Assembly: GCF_025061645.1 (NCBI RefSeq)
Contig: NZ_JANYMP010000001.1
Location: 839,102-896,689 of the forward strand
Origin: Umezawaea endophytica
GTDB taxonomy: Bacteria; Actinomycetota; Actinomycetes; Mycobacteriales; Pseudonocardiaceae
Length of the DNA stretch: 57,588 bases
Direction: 5' to 3'
The notes beneath the pieces were generated by a model. It did not search any database and was not told where the DNA came from. It saw nothing but the letters and a program-made list of their open reading frames with translations. Positions 32,306-40,410 of this stretch are shown here, piece by piece. Each line of letters begins with the position of its first letter. Position 1 is the stretch's first letter. Made by a program: the position numbers and the translations under genes.

Positions 32306-32322
32306 CCGTCGGTTTAGGACGG
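32306..32322. promoter_or_regulatory. Candidate LysR binding site CCGTC-N7-GACGG
   Basis: Inverted repeat between the divergent LysR and nitronate monooxygenase genes, 18 bases before the latter's start. Confidence 0.4.
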
Positions 32323-32342
32323 TTCCACCGGAGGAGGAGATG

Positions 32343-33374
32343 ATGAGCACCGGTTTCCTGGACGGTCTCGGTGTGCGGCTGCCGGTGCTGGCGGCCCCCA
32401 TGGCGGGCGGTCCCTCGACACCCGAGTTCGTCGTGGCCGCCGCGCGGGCCGGGTCGCTGGGCTTCCTGGCGGGCGGGTACAAGGCGCCCGCGCTGCTCGG
32501 CGAGCAGCTCGCGGCCGTGCGGTCGGAGACCGGCACGTTCGGGGTGAACCTGTTCGCCCCGAACCCGGTCCCGGTCGACGCGGCGGCCTACCGCCGCTAC
32601 CGCGACGCCGTGCGCGGTGACGCCGAACGGTTCGGCGTCGCGGTCCCGGCCAAGCCCGTCGAGGACGACGACCACTGGCGCGACAAGGTCGACGTGCTGC
32701 TGGAGCACCCCGTCCCGATCGTGTCGTTCACCTTCGGCCTGCCCGACGCGGGCGCGGTGGCGGCGCTGCACCGGGCGGGCAGCGTCCTGGTGCAGACGGT
32801 CACCTCGGCCGACGAGGCGCTGCGGGCCGTCGACGCGGGTGTCGACGCGCTCGTCGTGCAGGCTTCGGCCGCGGGCTGCCACTCCGGAACCCTGACACCC
32901 CAACGGATCCCGCCCGCGACACCGCTGCGGGAGCTGCTGGCCGAGATCAACCACGCCGCGGGGCTGCCCAAGATCGCCGCGGGTGGCGTCGTCGACCCCG
33001 AGGACGTGGCGGCGATGATCGCCTGCTGCGCCCGCGCGGTCCTGGTCGGGACCGCGCTGCTGCTCGCGCCGGAAGCGGGCACGTCCACCGCGCACCGCCG
33101 GGCGCTGCTCGGCGCGGACCGAGGCGACACCGTCGTCACCCGCGCCTTCACCGGGCGGCCCGCCCGAGCCCTGCCCAACCGGTTCACCGCCGCCCACCAC
33201 GACCACGCGCCGTCCGGCTACCCGGCACTGCACCACCTCACCAGCCCCGTCCGCCGGGCCGCCGCCGCGGCCGACGACCCCGAGCACGTCAACCTCTGGG
33301 CCGGGACCGGCTACCGGCACGTGCGCGAACGCCCCGTCGCCGACACCCTCACCACCCTCGCGAGCAAGCTCTGA
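32343..33374 (+). CDS. Nitronate monooxygenase (FMN, NPD-like)
   Basis: 343 aa. Two ATGs are adjacent (32340, 32343); the second has better spacing from GGAGGAGGAG. TIM-barrel FMN family: LGVRLPVLAAPMAGGPSTPEFVVAAARAGSLGFLAGGYKAP, TFGVNLFAPNP, VDALVVQASAAGCHSGT and AAGGVVDPEDVAAMIACCARAVLVGTALLLAPEAGTS. It should oxidise alkyl nitronates; class I signatures are present. The following SnoaL-like gene is 14 bases downstream, likely in the same operon. Confidence 0.92.
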   Translation: MSTGFLDGLGVRLPVLAAPMAGGPSTPEFVVAAARAGSLGFLAGGYKAPALLGEQLAAVRSETGTFGVNLFAPNPVPVDAAAYRRYRDAVRGDAERFGVAVPAKPVEDDDHWRDKVDVLLEHPVPIVSFTFGLPDAGAVAALHRAGSVLVQTVTSADEALRAVDAGVDALVVQASAAGCHSGTLTPQRIPPATPLRELLAEINHAAGLPKIAAGGVVDPEDVAAMIACCARAVLVGTALLLAPEAGTSTAHRRALLGADRGDTVVTRAFTGRPARALPNRFTAAHHDHAPSGYPALHHLTSPVRRAAAAADDPEHVNLWAGTGYRHVRERPVADTLTTLASKL

Positions 33375-33388
33375 AACGGAGAAGCACC

Positions 33389-33751
33389 ATGAACGAGAAC
33401 GACATCCTGGTCGGCGTCCTGTCCGAGTGGAAGTCGGCCGTCGACGCCCACGAGCCGGATCGGGTCGCCGCGGTGTTCACCGACGACGCGATCTTCCAGG
33501 GGCTGCACCCCTACACCGTCGGCCGCGAGGGCGTGGCCGCCTACTACGACGGCCAACCGCTCGGCCTGACCGCGGACTTCGCGCTGCGGGAGTCCCGGCG
33601 GCTCGCCGACGACGTCGTCCTCGGCTACTTCGCCGTCGACTTCGGCTTCACGGACCGGCCGACGCTGAGCCTGCACCTCGGTGTGGTCCTGCGGCGGATC
33701 GACGACACCTGGCTGATCAGCCACTACCAGGTGTCCAAGCTCGACGCCTGA
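33389..33751 (+). CDS. SnoaL-like / NTF2-fold protein
   Basis: 120 aa, alpha+beta cone fold: LVGVLSEWKSAVDAHEPDRVAAVFTDDAIFQGL, VGREGVAAYYDGQP and a C-terminal LSLHLGVVLRRIDDTWLISHYQVSKL. Same family as SgcJ/EcaC proteins and small ketosteroid-isomerase-like proteins. Catalytic role unknown. Ribosome site GGAGAAG before the ATG at 33389. Confidence 0.9.
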   Translation: MNENDILVGVLSEWKSAVDAHEPDRVAAVFTDDAIFQGLHPYTVGREGVAAYYDGQPLGLTADFALRESRRLADDVVLGYFAVDFGFTDRPTLSLHLGVVLRRIDDTWLISHYQVSKLDA

Positions 33752-33788
33752 CCTCGCGACGAGGGGTCGATCCCGACGACCCGTTCGT

Positions 33789-33803
33789 GTTACCTTAGGT
33801 AAC
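33789..33803. promoter_or_regulatory. Palindromic operator GTTACCTTAGGTAAC upstream of aurF-like gene
   Basis: 15-base near-perfect palindrome; a further GTAACC follows at once (33805-33810), giving a series of GGTAAC/GTTACC half-sites 43 bases before the ATG. Typical of a repressor site; the regulator gene is not adjacent. Confidence 0.6.
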
Positions 33804-33845
33804 TGTAACCATGGGTAGCACATAACTCGTCATCAGGGAGGCCTC

Positions 33846-34763
33846 ATGACCAGCGCGGATACCCGAGGTGGAGCGGTCGGGTCCCGACCCGACCGGCAGG
33901 CCGTCGCCCGAAGGTTGCTGGACTCGGCGGAGGCCCTGTCGTACGACCCCGTCCAGGAGGTCGACTGGGACACTCCCCTGGACAAGGACTTCCACGGCAC
34001 GAGCCCGGAGTGGAGCACCCTGTACGGGACGCCGTACTGGGACGAGATGTCCGCCGAGCAGCAGCGCGAACTCACCCGGCAGGAGGCCGCGTCCGTCGCG
34101 AGCACCGGGATCTGGTTCGAGATGATCCTCCAGCAGATGGTGCTGCGGGACTTCTACGCGAAGGACCCGACCGACCCCGCCTTCCAGTGGGCGCTGACCG
34201 AGATCGCCGACGAGTGCCGCCACTCCATCATGTTCGCCCGCGGCGCGGCGAAGCTCGGCGCTCCCGCCTACCGGCCGCGGCGGCTCGTGGTCGAGCTGGG
34301 CCGGGCGTTCAAGACCGTCGCCGTCGGCGAAGCCGCCTACGCGGCGATCCTGGTCGCCGAGGAGGTCCTCGACGTCATGCAGCGCGACTGGATGCGCGAC
34401 GAGCGGGTCGCCCCCTTCGTCCGCACCATCAACAACATCCACGTGGTCGAGGAGTCGCGGCACATGGAGTTCGCCCGCGGCGAGACCCGTGACCGGCTCG
34501 CGGGGGCGGGCCCGCTGCGCAGGCAGTTCAACGCGCTGGTCGTGGCCATCGCGTCGTACTGCATCGTCACCAGCATGGTCAGCGAGAAGGTGTACGCGAA
34601 CGCCGGGCTCGACCCCGAGCGCGCGATCCGCGAGGCCAGGGCCAACGAGCACCACAGGTCGATGCTGCGGTCGAGCTGCGCGGGGCTGATGGAGTTCCTG
34701 CACTCCGCGGGCCTGCTCACCAGGGCGGCCACCCGGATCTACCAGCGCGCCAACCTGATCTGA
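33846..34763 (+). CDS. AurF-type diiron oxygenase
   Basis: 305 aa. Ferritin-like diiron ligands are visible: an early Glu helix (STGIWFEMILQQMVLRDFYA), EIADECRHSIMFARG (ExxxH), the AEEVLDVMQRDW helix and VEESRHMEFARGE (ExxRH). AurF family members oxidise aryl-amines to nitro groups or hydroxylate other substrates. The start has GGGAGG 6 bases upstream. Only 3 bases separate it from the ferredoxin-reductase fusion, which likely supplies its electrons. Confidence 0.92.
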   Translation: MTSADTRGGAVGSRPDRQAVARRLLDSAEALSYDPVQEVDWDTPLDKDFHGTSPEWSTLYGTPYWDEMSAEQQRELTRQEAASVASTGIWFEMILQQMVLRDFYAKDPTDPAFQWALTEIADECRHSIMFARGAAKLGAPAYRPRRLVVELGRAFKTVAVGEAAYAAILVAEEVLDVMQRDWMRDERVAPFVRTINNIHVVEESRHMEFARGETRDRLAGAGPLRRQFNALVVAIASYCIVTSMVSEKVYANAGLDPERAIREARANEHHRSMLRSSCAGLMEFLHSAGLLTRAATRIYQRANLI

Positions 34764-34766
34764 CCC

Positions 34767-36257
34767 ATGGCCTACGCGATCACCCAGAACTGCTGCGCCG
34801 ACGCGTCGTGCGTCGCGGTCTGCCCGGTCAACTGCATCCACCCGACGCCGGACGAGCCGGACTTCGGCACCACCGACGTGCTCCACGTCGACCCGAAGGC
34901 CTGCATCGACTGCGGGGCGTGCGCGGAGGCGTGCCCGGTCGACGCGATCTTCCCCGTGGACGCGCTGACCGGACCGCTCAAGCCCTACGCGAAGGTCAAC
35001 GCCGACTACTACGCGGCGACCGCGGACGCGCCCGATCCCGCGCCGAACTTCCACGGCTGGGGCCCGCCCGCGTTCACCCGCGCGACCCCCGCCGACTTCA
35101 AGTCGCTGGACGTCGCGGTCGTCGGCACCGGTCCCGCGGGCCTGTACGTCGTCCAGGACCTGTTGCTGCGCACCAACTCCCGCGTGACGCTGTTCGACCG
35201 GATGCCGGTCGCGGGCGGCCTGGTCCGGTACGGCGTGGCGCCCGACCACCCGTCGACGAAGCGGATCGGCGAGGCCTTCGCCCGCTTCCACACCCACCCC
35301 CGGCTCCGGCTGCGCCTGGGCGTCGAGGTCGGGAAGGACATCACCGCGGAGGACCTGGCGGCACGGCACGACGCGGTGGTCTACGCCGTCGGCGCGTCGG
35401 CGGCGAAACCACTCGGCGTGCCAGGTGAGGACCTGGCGGGCAGCGTCGCCGCCACGACCGTGGTGGCCTGGTACAACGGCCACCCCGACGTGGCGGACGA
35501 CGCGGTCGACCTGTCGTCCGAGCGCGTCGTCGTGGTCGGCGGCGGCAACGTCGCCCTGGACGTGGCACGGATCCTGACCGCCGACCCGAAGACCCTCGAA
35601 GGCACGTCCATCGCGCCGCGGGCGTTGGCGCGGTTGAGGTCCAGCCGGGTTCGCGAGGTCGTCGTGCTCAGCCGCCGCGGCCCGGACGCGGCGGCGTGCA
35701 GCAGGTCGGAACTGCTCGCCCTCGTCGAGCGGACCGGGGTGGACGTGGTGGTCGACGCGCAGGACGACCGCACGACGCGGGCCGTCGACACCGCCGCCCC
35801 GACCGGCAAAGCCGTTGTGCTGCAACGGGTGGCGCGGGAGGTGGTCGACTGGTCGGCACCTCCCCCGCCCGGCAGGCGCGTCGTACTCCGCTTCCACTCC
35901 GCGCCCGTCGCCGTCGTCGGCGACACCGCGGTGCGCGGCCTCCGCGTGACCGGCCCCGCCGACGACGTGGAGATCGGCACCGGCCAGGTCGTCCGCGCGG
36001 TCGGCTACCGCGGCACCCCGCTGCCCGGCCTGCCGTTCGACGAGGGCACCGGCACCGTCCCGCACACCGGAGGACGGGTGGCGGGCCGGCCGGGGACCTA
36101 CGTGGTCGGCTGGATCAAGCGCGGCTCCACCGGTGGCATCGGCGCCAACAAGACCTGCGCCGCGGAGACCGTGGCCGCGCTGGTCGACGACGCCGTGAAC
36201 GGCAGGCTGCCGTCCAAGCGCACCACGCTGCTGTCCCGCTTCCTCAAGCGGTCCTGA
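34767..36257 (+). CDS. Ferredoxin-NADP reductase fused to 7Fe ferredoxin (FprB type)
   Basis: 496 aa. N-terminal ferredoxin (1-~75): CCADASCVAVCPVNCIHP and CIDCGACAEACPVDAIFP, giving one [3Fe-4S] or [4Fe-4S] and one [4Fe-4S] site. Then an adrenodoxin-reductase-like FAD/NADPH domain: VAVVGTGPAGLYVVQDLL, VVVVGGGNVALDVARIL and GWIKRGSTGGIGANKTCAAET. It resembles mycobacterial FprB. The overlap in function with the preceding AurF-type oxygenase suggests a two-gene electron-transfer/oxygenase operon. Confidence 0.93.
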   Translation: MAYAITQNCCADASCVAVCPVNCIHPTPDEPDFGTTDVLHVDPKACIDCGACAEACPVDAIFPVDALTGPLKPYAKVNADYYAATADAPDPAPNFHGWGPPAFTRATPADFKSLDVAVVGTGPAGLYVVQDLLLRTNSRVTLFDRMPVAGGLVRYGVAPDHPSTKRIGEAFARFHTHPRLRLRLGVEVGKDITAEDLAARHDAVVYAVGASAAKPLGVPGEDLAGSVAATTVVAWYNGHPDVADDAVDLSSERVVVVGGGNVALDVARILTADPKTLEGTSIAPRALARLRSSRVREVVVLSRRGPDAAACSRSELLALVERTGVDVVVDAQDDRTTRAVDTAAPTGKAVVLQRVAREVVDWSAPPPPGRRVVLRFHSAPVAVVGDTAVRGLRVTGPADDVEIGTGQVVRAVGYRGTPLPGLPFDEGTGTVPHTGGRVAGRPGTYVVGWIKRGSTGGIGANKTCAAETVAALVDDAVNGRLPSKRTTLLSRFLKRS

Positions 36258-36269
36258 CGGGCCCGCGTG

Positions 36270-36360
36270 TCGGCAGGGTCCGCTGGTCGGCCAGGCCGGC
36301 TCGGCAGGGTCCGCTCAGCCGGTGCGCGCTCAGCCGGTGCGCACCAGCGCCCGGCCGGGC
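36270..36360. repeat. Short tandem repeats after the reductase gene
   Basis: TCGGCAGGGTCCGCT occurs at 36270-36284 and 36301-36315. GCTCAGCCGGTGCGC is exactly duplicated in tandem at 36313-36327 and 36328-36342. The palindrome GCCCGGCCGGGC follows at 36349-36360 and may serve as a terminator. The 36258-36411 gap otherwise shows no gene. Confidence 0.7.
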
Positions 36361-36411
36361 TCGCGCGTCGTGCGCACCGGTGCCCGGCCGGATCTGCGGG
36401 ATACTGGACGG

Positions 36412-36483
36412 ATGCCCCTCCCGTTGCCGATCGCGTTGCCGACCTCCCCTGCCCCGACGTGCGCCGACGTGCGCCCGTGGTGA
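36412..36483 (+). CDS. Candidate 23-aa leader ORF upstream of the GDSL lipoprotein
   Basis: ATG at 36412, six bases after a -10-like GATACT (36400-36405), so leaderless. The peptide is Pro-rich (MPLPLPIALPTSPAPTCADV, ending RPW) and its TGA (36481-36483) overlaps the GTG at 36480 of the lipoprotein gene. This would couple translation of the two. Not recognised as a known peptide. Confidence 0.45.
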   Translation: MPLPLPIALPTSPAPTCADVRPW

Positions 36484-37385
36484 ACCGCGGAGTCCGTCCC
36501 GCGCTCGTCGGCGCGCTGCTCGTGGTGCTCGGAGCCTGTTCCGCGGGCCCTGTCGACGGTCCGGCGCCGACGTCGACCACCACCAGCCCGCCGCCCGTCG
36601 AACGCGTGCTCGTGTCGCTGGGCGACTCGTACGCGACCGGCTACCGGCCCACCGACGCGGGTGTGCCCGCCGGTCCGAGCGAGGACGGGTTCGCCCACCT
36701 CGTCGCCGACCAGGCCGACCTGGAACTGATCAACGTCGCGTGCAGCGGCGCCACGTCCGCGCAGTTGCGCGACCAGACCGGCTGCGCGCTCCGGAACCGG
36801 CCCGTCGACGGGGTCGACGTGACCGGGAGCACGCAGCTCGACGCCGCCGTGCGGGCGCTGCGGGAGAACGCCGGGCGCGTCGGACTGGTGACGGTGGTGA
36901 TCGGCGGCAACGACCTGGCGCCGTGCGCGCTGTCGTCGGACGCGGTGGCGTGCGCGACGCAGGCCGTGGCGGGCATCCGCGCCAACCTGGCCTCCGTGCT
37001 GCCCGCGCTGCGCGAGGCCGCGGGTGACGCGCCGATCGTGGGGCTCACCTACCCGGACGTGTTCCTCGGGGCGTGGGTGTCGTCCGAGTTCCCGAACGGG
37101 CAGGCCCTGGCGCGGCTGTCGGTGCCGCTGTTCCGCGACGTGCTCAACACCGCGCTGGCGGAGGAGTACGGGAAGGTGGGGGCGTCGTTCGTCGACGTGA
37201 CCGCCGCGACCGGTGGGTACGAGCCGTTGACGGAGGTGACGCAGGACCCGACCTACGGTCCGATCCCCACCCCGGTGGCGAAGGTGTGCGCCCTGACGTA
37301 CTTCTGCCGCCACACCGACGTGCACCCGACTCCCGCGGGCCACCAGGAGATCGCCACCGCCGTCCTGGCCGCCACGGGCCGCTGA
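36480..37385 (+). CDS. SGNH/GDSL-family lipoprotein hydrolase
   Basis: 301 aa. Chosen start GTG at 36480 (or 36477); a longer frame to 36267 reads through repeats. Lipoprotein signal LVGALLVVLGACSAG with lipobox LGAC, then a Pro/Thr linker. SGNH blocks: I VSLGDSYATG (catalytic Ser), II/III NVACSGATSAQL and VVIGGNDLAPC, V DVHPTPAGHQEI (Asp-His). Extra Cys pairs fit the Streptomyces-type extracellular esterase/lipase fold (SEST, Rv0518-like). It likely acts on esters at the cell surface. Confidence 0.9.
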   Translation: MNRGVRPALVGALLVVLGACSAGPVDGPAPTSTTTSPPPVERVLVSLGDSYATGYRPTDAGVPAGPSEDGFAHLVADQADLELINVACSGATSAQLRDQTGCALRNRPVDGVDVTGSTQLDAAVRALRENAGRVGLVTVVIGGNDLAPCALSSDAVACATQAVAGIRANLASVLPALREAAGDAPIVGLTYPDVFLGAWVSSEFPNGQALARLSVPLFRDVLNTALAEEYGKVGASFVDVTAATGGYEPLTEVTQDPTYGPIPTPVAKVCALTYFCRHTDVHPTPAGHQEIATAVLAATGR

Positions 37386-37433
37386 CGGAGCACGATCGTG
37401 TGGCACGGCTGGTGGGGCGGTGAGGGCCGTGCC

Positions 37434-37439
37434 TACCAT
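37434..37439 (+). promoter_or_regulatory. Probable -10 box (TACCAT) of a leaderless gene
   Basis: Seven bases before the ATG at 37447, with no Shine-Dalgarno sequence. Confidence 0.4.
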
Positions 37440-37446
37440 CGTCCAC

Positions 37447-37710
37447 ATGGGACAGGGAACGGAGCAGGACCTCAGCGGGCTCGGCGTCGGGCTGCTCGTG
37501 GTGATCGCCGTGCTCAGCGTGGCGGCGTTCGTGCTGTGGGTGGCGGCGATCGTGTCGGTCGCCCGCGACCCGCGGTTGACCGGCGGCGGCAAGCTGCTGT
37601 GGATCGCGGTGGTGCTGGGCTTCCCGTTCCTGGGCAGCATCGGCTGGTTCGCGGGTGGCCGCAGGGCCCAGCTCGTCCGGGGCCCGGCCGCCCACCAGGC
37701 GTTCGGCTGA
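37447..37710 (+). CDS. PLDc_N-domain small membrane protein
   Basis: 87 aa with two hydrophobic helices (GVGLLVVIAVLSVAAFVLWVAAIV and LLWIAVVLGFPFLGSIGWF) flanking VARDPRLTGGGKL. This is the N-terminal domain usually fused to cardiolipin synthase/phospholipase D, here free-standing. Role unknown. Ends before a bidirectional hairpin. Confidence 0.85.
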   Translation: MGQGTEQDLSGLGVGLLVVIAVLSVAAFVLWVAAIVSVARDPRLTGGGKLLWIAVVLGFPFLGSIGWFAGGRRAQLVRGPAAHQAFG

Positions 37711-37713
37711 GCC

Positions 37714-37740
37714 GGTGGCGCCCGGTCCGCGGGCGCCACC
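37714..37740. terminator. Bidirectional terminator, 11-bp stem
   Basis: GGTGGCGCCCG (37714-37724) pairs with CGGGCGCCACC (37730-37740), loop GTCCG, between convergent PLDc_N and catalase genes. Confidence 0.85.
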
Positions 37741-37750
37741 AGCTCACCGG

Positions 37751-39832
37751 TCAGGCCTCTCCGGCGGGCACCGCCCGGTCCCACACCCGGTGCAGGCCGA
37801 CCGCATCCAGCAGCGCGATCGCGGAAGCCTTGACCATCGTGTCGGCGAGCAGCACGCCGGGCGCGTCGGTGTCGATCCCCGCCGCTCGCAGGAGGTCGGC
37901 GCCGCCACCCCAGGCCCCGAGCACCTTGCAGTGCCGGAACGCCTCCTGGAGCAGCACGGGGAGGCGCGGATCGGTTACGGTGGCGCCGCCCGCGACCACC
38001 ACCGCGTCGAACTCGACGGAGCGGGTCGCGAGCAGCGTGCGCTCGACGACCTCCTTCGTGGCCCCCTTGCCGAGTTGACCTCCCACCTCGGCGATGACGC
38101 GCACCACGGCGCCCCGCGCCTCCGCGGCCTTGCGCAGCTTGGCGATTCCGGGGACGTCGGCGCCCGGCGAGGCGACGACGCCGATCACCCGACCCGCGAT
38201 CGGCCCTGGCGCCACCGGGACCTGGGAGAGCGCGGGTGACGGCACGACCCCCTTGGCGGGCTTGCCGGTGGGTGCGGGGAGCCCCAGCCCGGCGGCGACC
38301 CTGGCGCACAGCTCACCGTCCACGTTGGCCAGCACGGCGAGTTCGCGTTCGCGGATCGCCATCTCGTACACCTTGGACAACTCGAAGGTGAACGCCTCCA
38401 CGATGTGCGCCTTCTCCACGGCGCTCATGCTCAGCCAGAACAGCGTGGCCTGGGTGAAGTGGTCGTCGAACGACACCGGGTTGGCCCGGACCTTCACGCC
38501 CTCGACCGGGCGGGGCAGGTGGACGTACCCGGTGTCGTCGGCGATCGGCCGGTCGCCGTCGATGCCGTTCGGCTTGTAGGGGGTGACGCCCTGGTGGATC
38601 GCGGTCTGGTGCATGCCGTCGCGCAGGTTGTCGTTGACCGGCACGTGCGGGCAGTTGATCGGCAACTGGGTGAAGTTGGGGCCGCCGAGGCGGGTCAACT
38701 GCGTGTCCAGGTAGGAGAACATCCGCGCCTGCATGAGCGGGTCGTTGGTGATCTCGATGCCCGGCACGAGGTGTCCGGTGTGGAACGCGACCTGCTCGGT
38801 CTCGGCGAAGTAGTTGGTGGGGTTGCGGTCCAGGGTCAGCTTGCCGACCAGGACGACCTCGGCCAGCTCCTCCGGCACGATCTTGGTCGGGTCGAGCAGG
38901 TCGATGCCCTCGAACGTCTCGTCCGGGGTGTCGGGCAGCAGTTGCAGGCCCAGTTCGTACTCCAGCGGCGCGCCCGCCTCGATGCCGTCGGCCATGTCCC
39001 GCCGGTGGAAGTCGGGGTCGGCGCCCGCGGCGATCTGCGCCTCCTCCCACACCAGGGAGTGCACGCCCGCGACCGGCTTCCAGTGGAACTTCACCAGCGA
39101 GGTCTCGCCCGCCGTGTTGACCAGCCGGAACGTGTGGACGCCGAAGCCCTCCATGGTCCGGTAGGAGCGCGGGATGCCCCGGTCGGACATCGCCCACAGC
39201 ACGTGGTGGGTGGCCTCGGTGTGCAGCGACACGAAGTCCCAGAACGTGTCGTGCGCGGTCTGCGCCTGCGGGATCTCCCGGTCCGGGTGCGGCTTGCCCG
39301 CGTGGATGACGTCGGGGAACTTGATGCCGTCCTGGATGAAGAACACCGGCATGTTGTTGCCGACGAGGTCGAAGTTGCCCTCCTCGGTGTAGAACTTCAC
39401 CGCGAAGCCGCGCACGTCGCGGACGGTGTCCGCCGAGCCGCGCGAGCCCAGCACGGTGGAGAACCGGGTGAAGACCGGCGTCTCGCGGCCCTTGGCCAGG
39501 AAGCCCGCCTTCGTCACGGACTCGGCGTTGCCGTAGGCGCGGAACGTGCCGTGCGCCGCCGCGCCCCGCGCGTGGACCACGCGCTCCGGGATGCGCTCGT
39601 GGTCGAAGTGCGTGATCTTCTCGCGGAGGTGGAAGTCCTCCAGGAGCGACGGTCCGCGCGCCCCGGCCTTGAGCGAGTGGTCGGTGTCGCTCAGCCGCAG
39701 CCCCTGGGCGGTGGTGAGGTGCTCCCCCGCCTGAGCGCGGCGGTCGTCGCCGAAGCTCACGCCCACCTCCACCTTGCCCGTCGGGCTCGTCGGTTTCGGT
39801 GCGGCCTGGTCGCGCTGGCGTTTGGGGGGCAT
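37751..39832 (-). CDS. katE: Large-subunit monofunctional catalase (HPII type) with DJ-1/PfpI-like tail
   Basis: 693 aa, typical for clade 2 catalases. Haem catalase core: [18 protein letters not shown] (catalytic His), the [27 protein letters not shown] stretch with the Asn, and [13 protein letters not shown] with the proximal Tyr region (MFSYLDTQ). The C-terminal ~150 aa is a class I glutamine amidotransferase-like domain ([27 protein letters not shown]). It removes hydrogen peroxide. GAGGAGAAA ribosome site. Upstream is a sigma-B-like promoter. Confidence 0.95.
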   Translation of the reverse strand: MPPKRQRDQAAPKPTSPTGKVEVGVSFGDDRRAQAGEHLTTAQGLRLSDTDHSLKAGARGPSLLEDFHLREKITHFDHERIPERVVHARGAAAHGTFRAYGNAESVTKAGFLAKGRETPVFTRFSTVLGSRGSADTVRDVRGFAVKFYTEEGNFDLVGNNMPVFFIQDGIKFPDVIHAGKPHPDREIPQAQTAHDTFWDFVSLHTEATHHVLWAMSDRGIPRSYRTMEGFGVHTFRLVNTAGETSLVKFHWKPVAGVHSLVWEEAQIAAGADPDFHRRDMADGIEAGAPLEYELGLQLLPDTPDETFEGIDLLDPTKIVPEELAEVVLVGKLTLDRNPTNYFAETEQVAFHTGHLVPGIEITNDPLMQARMFSYLDTQLTRLGGPNFTQLPINCPHVPVNDNLRDGMHQTAIHQGVTPYKPNGIDGDRPIADDTGYVHLPRPVEGVKVRANPVSFDDHFTQATLFWLSMSAVEKAHIVEAFTFELSKVYEMAIRERELAVLANVDGELCARVAAGLGLPAPTGKPAKGVVPSPALSQVPVAPGPIAGRVIGVVASPGADVPGIAKLRKAAEARGAVVRVIAEVGGQLGKGATKEVVERTLLATRSVEFDAVVVAGGATVTDPRLPVLLQEAFRHCKVLGAWGGGADLLRAAGIDTDAPGVLLADTMVKASAIALLDAVGLHRVWDRAVPAGEA

Positions 39833-39871
39833 CGCGTTTCTCCTCCGGGAACCTTCGAACGGGGTCGGCGG

Positions 39872-39896
39872 GTACCCGGCGCCGGGCCTCCCAAGC
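39872..39896 (-). promoter_or_regulatory. Sigma-B-like promoter of katE (GCTT-N15-GGGTAC)
   Basis: Minus strand: GCTT at 39896-39893 and GGGTAC at 39877-39872, 15 bases apart, fitting the Streptomyces stress sigma consensus GNNT-N14-16-GGGTAC/T. The -10 lies 40 bases before the ATG. Confidence 0.6.
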
Positions 39897-39934
39897 GTCG
39901 AGGGCTCAAAGAGGACTCGTTGGTGCGTCGAGGG
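39895..39934. repeat. Direct repeat GCGTCGAGGG, 30 bp apart
   Basis: Copies at 39895-39904 and 39925-39934 in the katE/SRPBCC divergent gap, three helical turns apart and next to the katE -35. Confidence 0.5.
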
Positions 39935-39966
39935 TTCCGCACGCCCCCACAGGGGTAGTCACAGGC

Positions 39967-40410
39967 ATGACGAAGGTTGATCTCGACATCCCCCGTTCAC
40001 CCGACCAGGTGTTCGCCGTGCTCTCCGACGGCTGGTCCTACGCGGGCTGGGTGGTCGGGGCGACGCACATCCGCGACGTGGACGACCGGTGGCCCGAGAC
40101 GGGCACGCGCATCCACCACAGCGTCGGGGCGTGGCCGTTGCAGATCGAGGACGAGACCGTCGTGCAGGCCGTCGAGCCTGGGAGGTCGCTGGAGCTGCAC
40201 GCGAAGCTGTGGCCGGTCGGCACGGCGTGGATCCGGTTCGAGCTGAACCCCACGACGAGCGGCGGCACGCGGGTTACGATGCACGAGAAGGCGATCAGCG
40301 GGCCCGGTTCGCTGCTGCCCGAGCCAGCGCAGGCGGTCTTCCTCATCCCCCGCAACCGGGAGACGCTGAAGCGCCTGGCCGACCTCGTCCTGCGCGGCGA
40401 TCAGCGGTAG
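39967..40410 (+). CDS. SRPBCC (polyketide-cyclase-like) family protein
   Basis: 147 aa. Helix-grip fold: VDLDIPRSPDQVFAVLSDGWSYAGWVVGA, EDETVVQAVEPGRSLELHAKLWPVGTAWIRFEL and a C-terminal helix RNRETLKRLADLVL. Probably a ligand-binding protein. The start follows a GGGTAG at 39955, with a GGTT 16 bases before it, a possible second sigma-B-like promoter giving a near-leaderless mRNA. The 3' end overlaps the convergent desaturase gene by 10 bases. Confidence 0.87.
   Translation: MTKVDLDIPRSPDQVFAVLSDGWSYAGWVVGATHIRDVDDRWPETGTRIHHSVGAWPLQIEDETVVQAVEPGRSLELHAKLWPVGTAWIRFELNPTTSGGTRVTMHEKAISGPGSLLPEPAQAVFLIPRNRETLKRLADLVLRGDQR

Noticed and set aside
33789-33810. Iron-box (IdeR/DmdR) site before the AurF-type gene
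   Set aside because: Matches about 12 of 19 positions of the iron-box consensus, too few; better explained as its own GTTACC/GGTAAC palindrome.
33795-36065. 756-codon minus-strand frame
   Set aside because: Antisense to the AurF-type and ferredoxin-reductase genes.
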